Shown here piece by piece: positions 63,819 through 64,000 of a DNA stretch of 64,000 nt (positions are counted from its first letter, which is position 1; each line of letters starts with the position of its first letter). This DNA comes from Vibrio neonatus (GTDB lineage Bacteria > Pseudomonadota > Gammaproteobacteria > Enterobacterales > Vibrionaceae). The position numbers and the translations under genes are program-made. The notes beneath the pieces are model-generated. The model did not search any database, was not told where the DNA came from, and saw only the letters and a list, made by a program, of their open reading frames with translations. The stretch lies in contig NZ_AP024886.1 in the NCBI RefSeq assembly GCF_024346975.1, positions 124,001-188,000 on the forward strand. The letters are read 5' to 3'.

Positions 63819-64000
63819 ATGTCAGGAATTACAGAGTTAACTCAACTACTCGAATCAATGCAACCAGAGTTGCAAAATGATGAATTTGTATTTTGTACCG
63901 TACAAGGTGAGCTGCAAGATTTTGTCGCGTTAAATCCGATTGCCACTTTTATCGAATCTGAAGGGCTGACTTTAGTTGTAGAGAAACAAGCCGCAGAAAA
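63819..64000 (+). CDS. ACT-domain protein, N-terminal part
   Basis: A partial gene cut by the right edge. MSGITELTQLLESMQPELQN, then DEFVFCTVQGELQD and NPIATFIESEGLTLVVEKQAA, match the ACT_3 (formerly DUF2241) family of small proteins thought to bind amino acids. AAAGGG lies before two adjacent ATGs; the second (63819) has better spacing. Start codon choice is uncertain. Confidence 0.8.
   Translation, partial: MSGITELTQLLESMQPELQNDEFVFCTVQGELQDFVALNPIATFIESEGLTLVVEKQAAE

Noticed and set aside
1..64000. CRISPR arrays, rRNA and tRNA genes
   Set aside because: No regularly spaced direct repeats with unique spacers, no rRNA-like sequence and no cloverleaf with CCA end were noticed. The iteron array at 50525 has spacing too short and repeats too short for CRISPR.

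Overview
The window comes from the secondary chromosome (chromosome II) of a Vibrio species and spans its replication origin and partition locus. The evidence is an rctB initiator gene of 658 codons, six ATGATCA-type iterons at a 22-23 bp pitch, a DnaA box, parA2-parB2, and seven copies of the 13-bp palindrome TTTACA-N-TGTAAA, which matches the core of the Vibrio chromosome II centromere parS2. The rest of the gene content (KtrAB, YibL, TmcA, PdxH, Cti, several cyclic-di-GMP and two-component proteins) is typical of Vibrionaceae. No rRNA, tRNA or CRISPR array was seen.

Layout. 1-6100 (minus): urea ABC transporter urtABCDE leading into ureD, so a urease cluster continues beyond the left edge. 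6403-8429: the KtrAB potassium uptake system. 9609-16838: a Fur-like box, TonB-dependent receptor, M16 lipoprotein protease and SbmA/YddA-type ABC exporter, which together look like a FusA-FusC-FusD / YddB-PqqL-YddA protein-import and iron-piracy system. 16944-19524: a DUF1254 protein divergent from a LysR regulator. 20495-25187: a TolC/HlyD/two-ABC-2-permease efflux operon with no ATPase gene. 25581-37275: Cti, an ATP-grasp ligase, a bactofilin, a HAD phosphatase, an AraC regulator, a GGDEF protein, an HD-GYP response regulator, a DUF3626 protein and small enzymes. 37335-43289: a 1597-residue hybrid histidine kinase divergent from a periplasmic binding protein that may work with it. 43350-48272: housekeeping and hypothetical genes. 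48334-53926: rctB, oriCII and parA2B2. 53994-63612: MscS channel, TmcA, a degraded ISL3-type insertion sequence with intact ends, a type I secretion exporter pair and PdxH. The right edge cuts an ACT-domain gene.

How it works together. RctB would bind the iterons to fire the origin, and further sites on the parA2 side (and one across its own stop codon) probably regulate it. ParB2 would load on the parS2 palindromes scattered over at least 55 kb, densest just right of the origin (57.6-59.0 kb and 63.6 kb), and ParA2 would move that complex. Several parS2 copies sit directly after stop codons. The insertion sequence has landed inside the 57.6-59.0 kb parS2 cluster, leaving an 8-bp target duplication. 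A near-identical 162-bp cruciform-type repeat occurs at 30.7 and 63.6 kb in opposite orientations. A half copy at 29.1 kb supplies the last codons and stop of the ATP-grasp gene.
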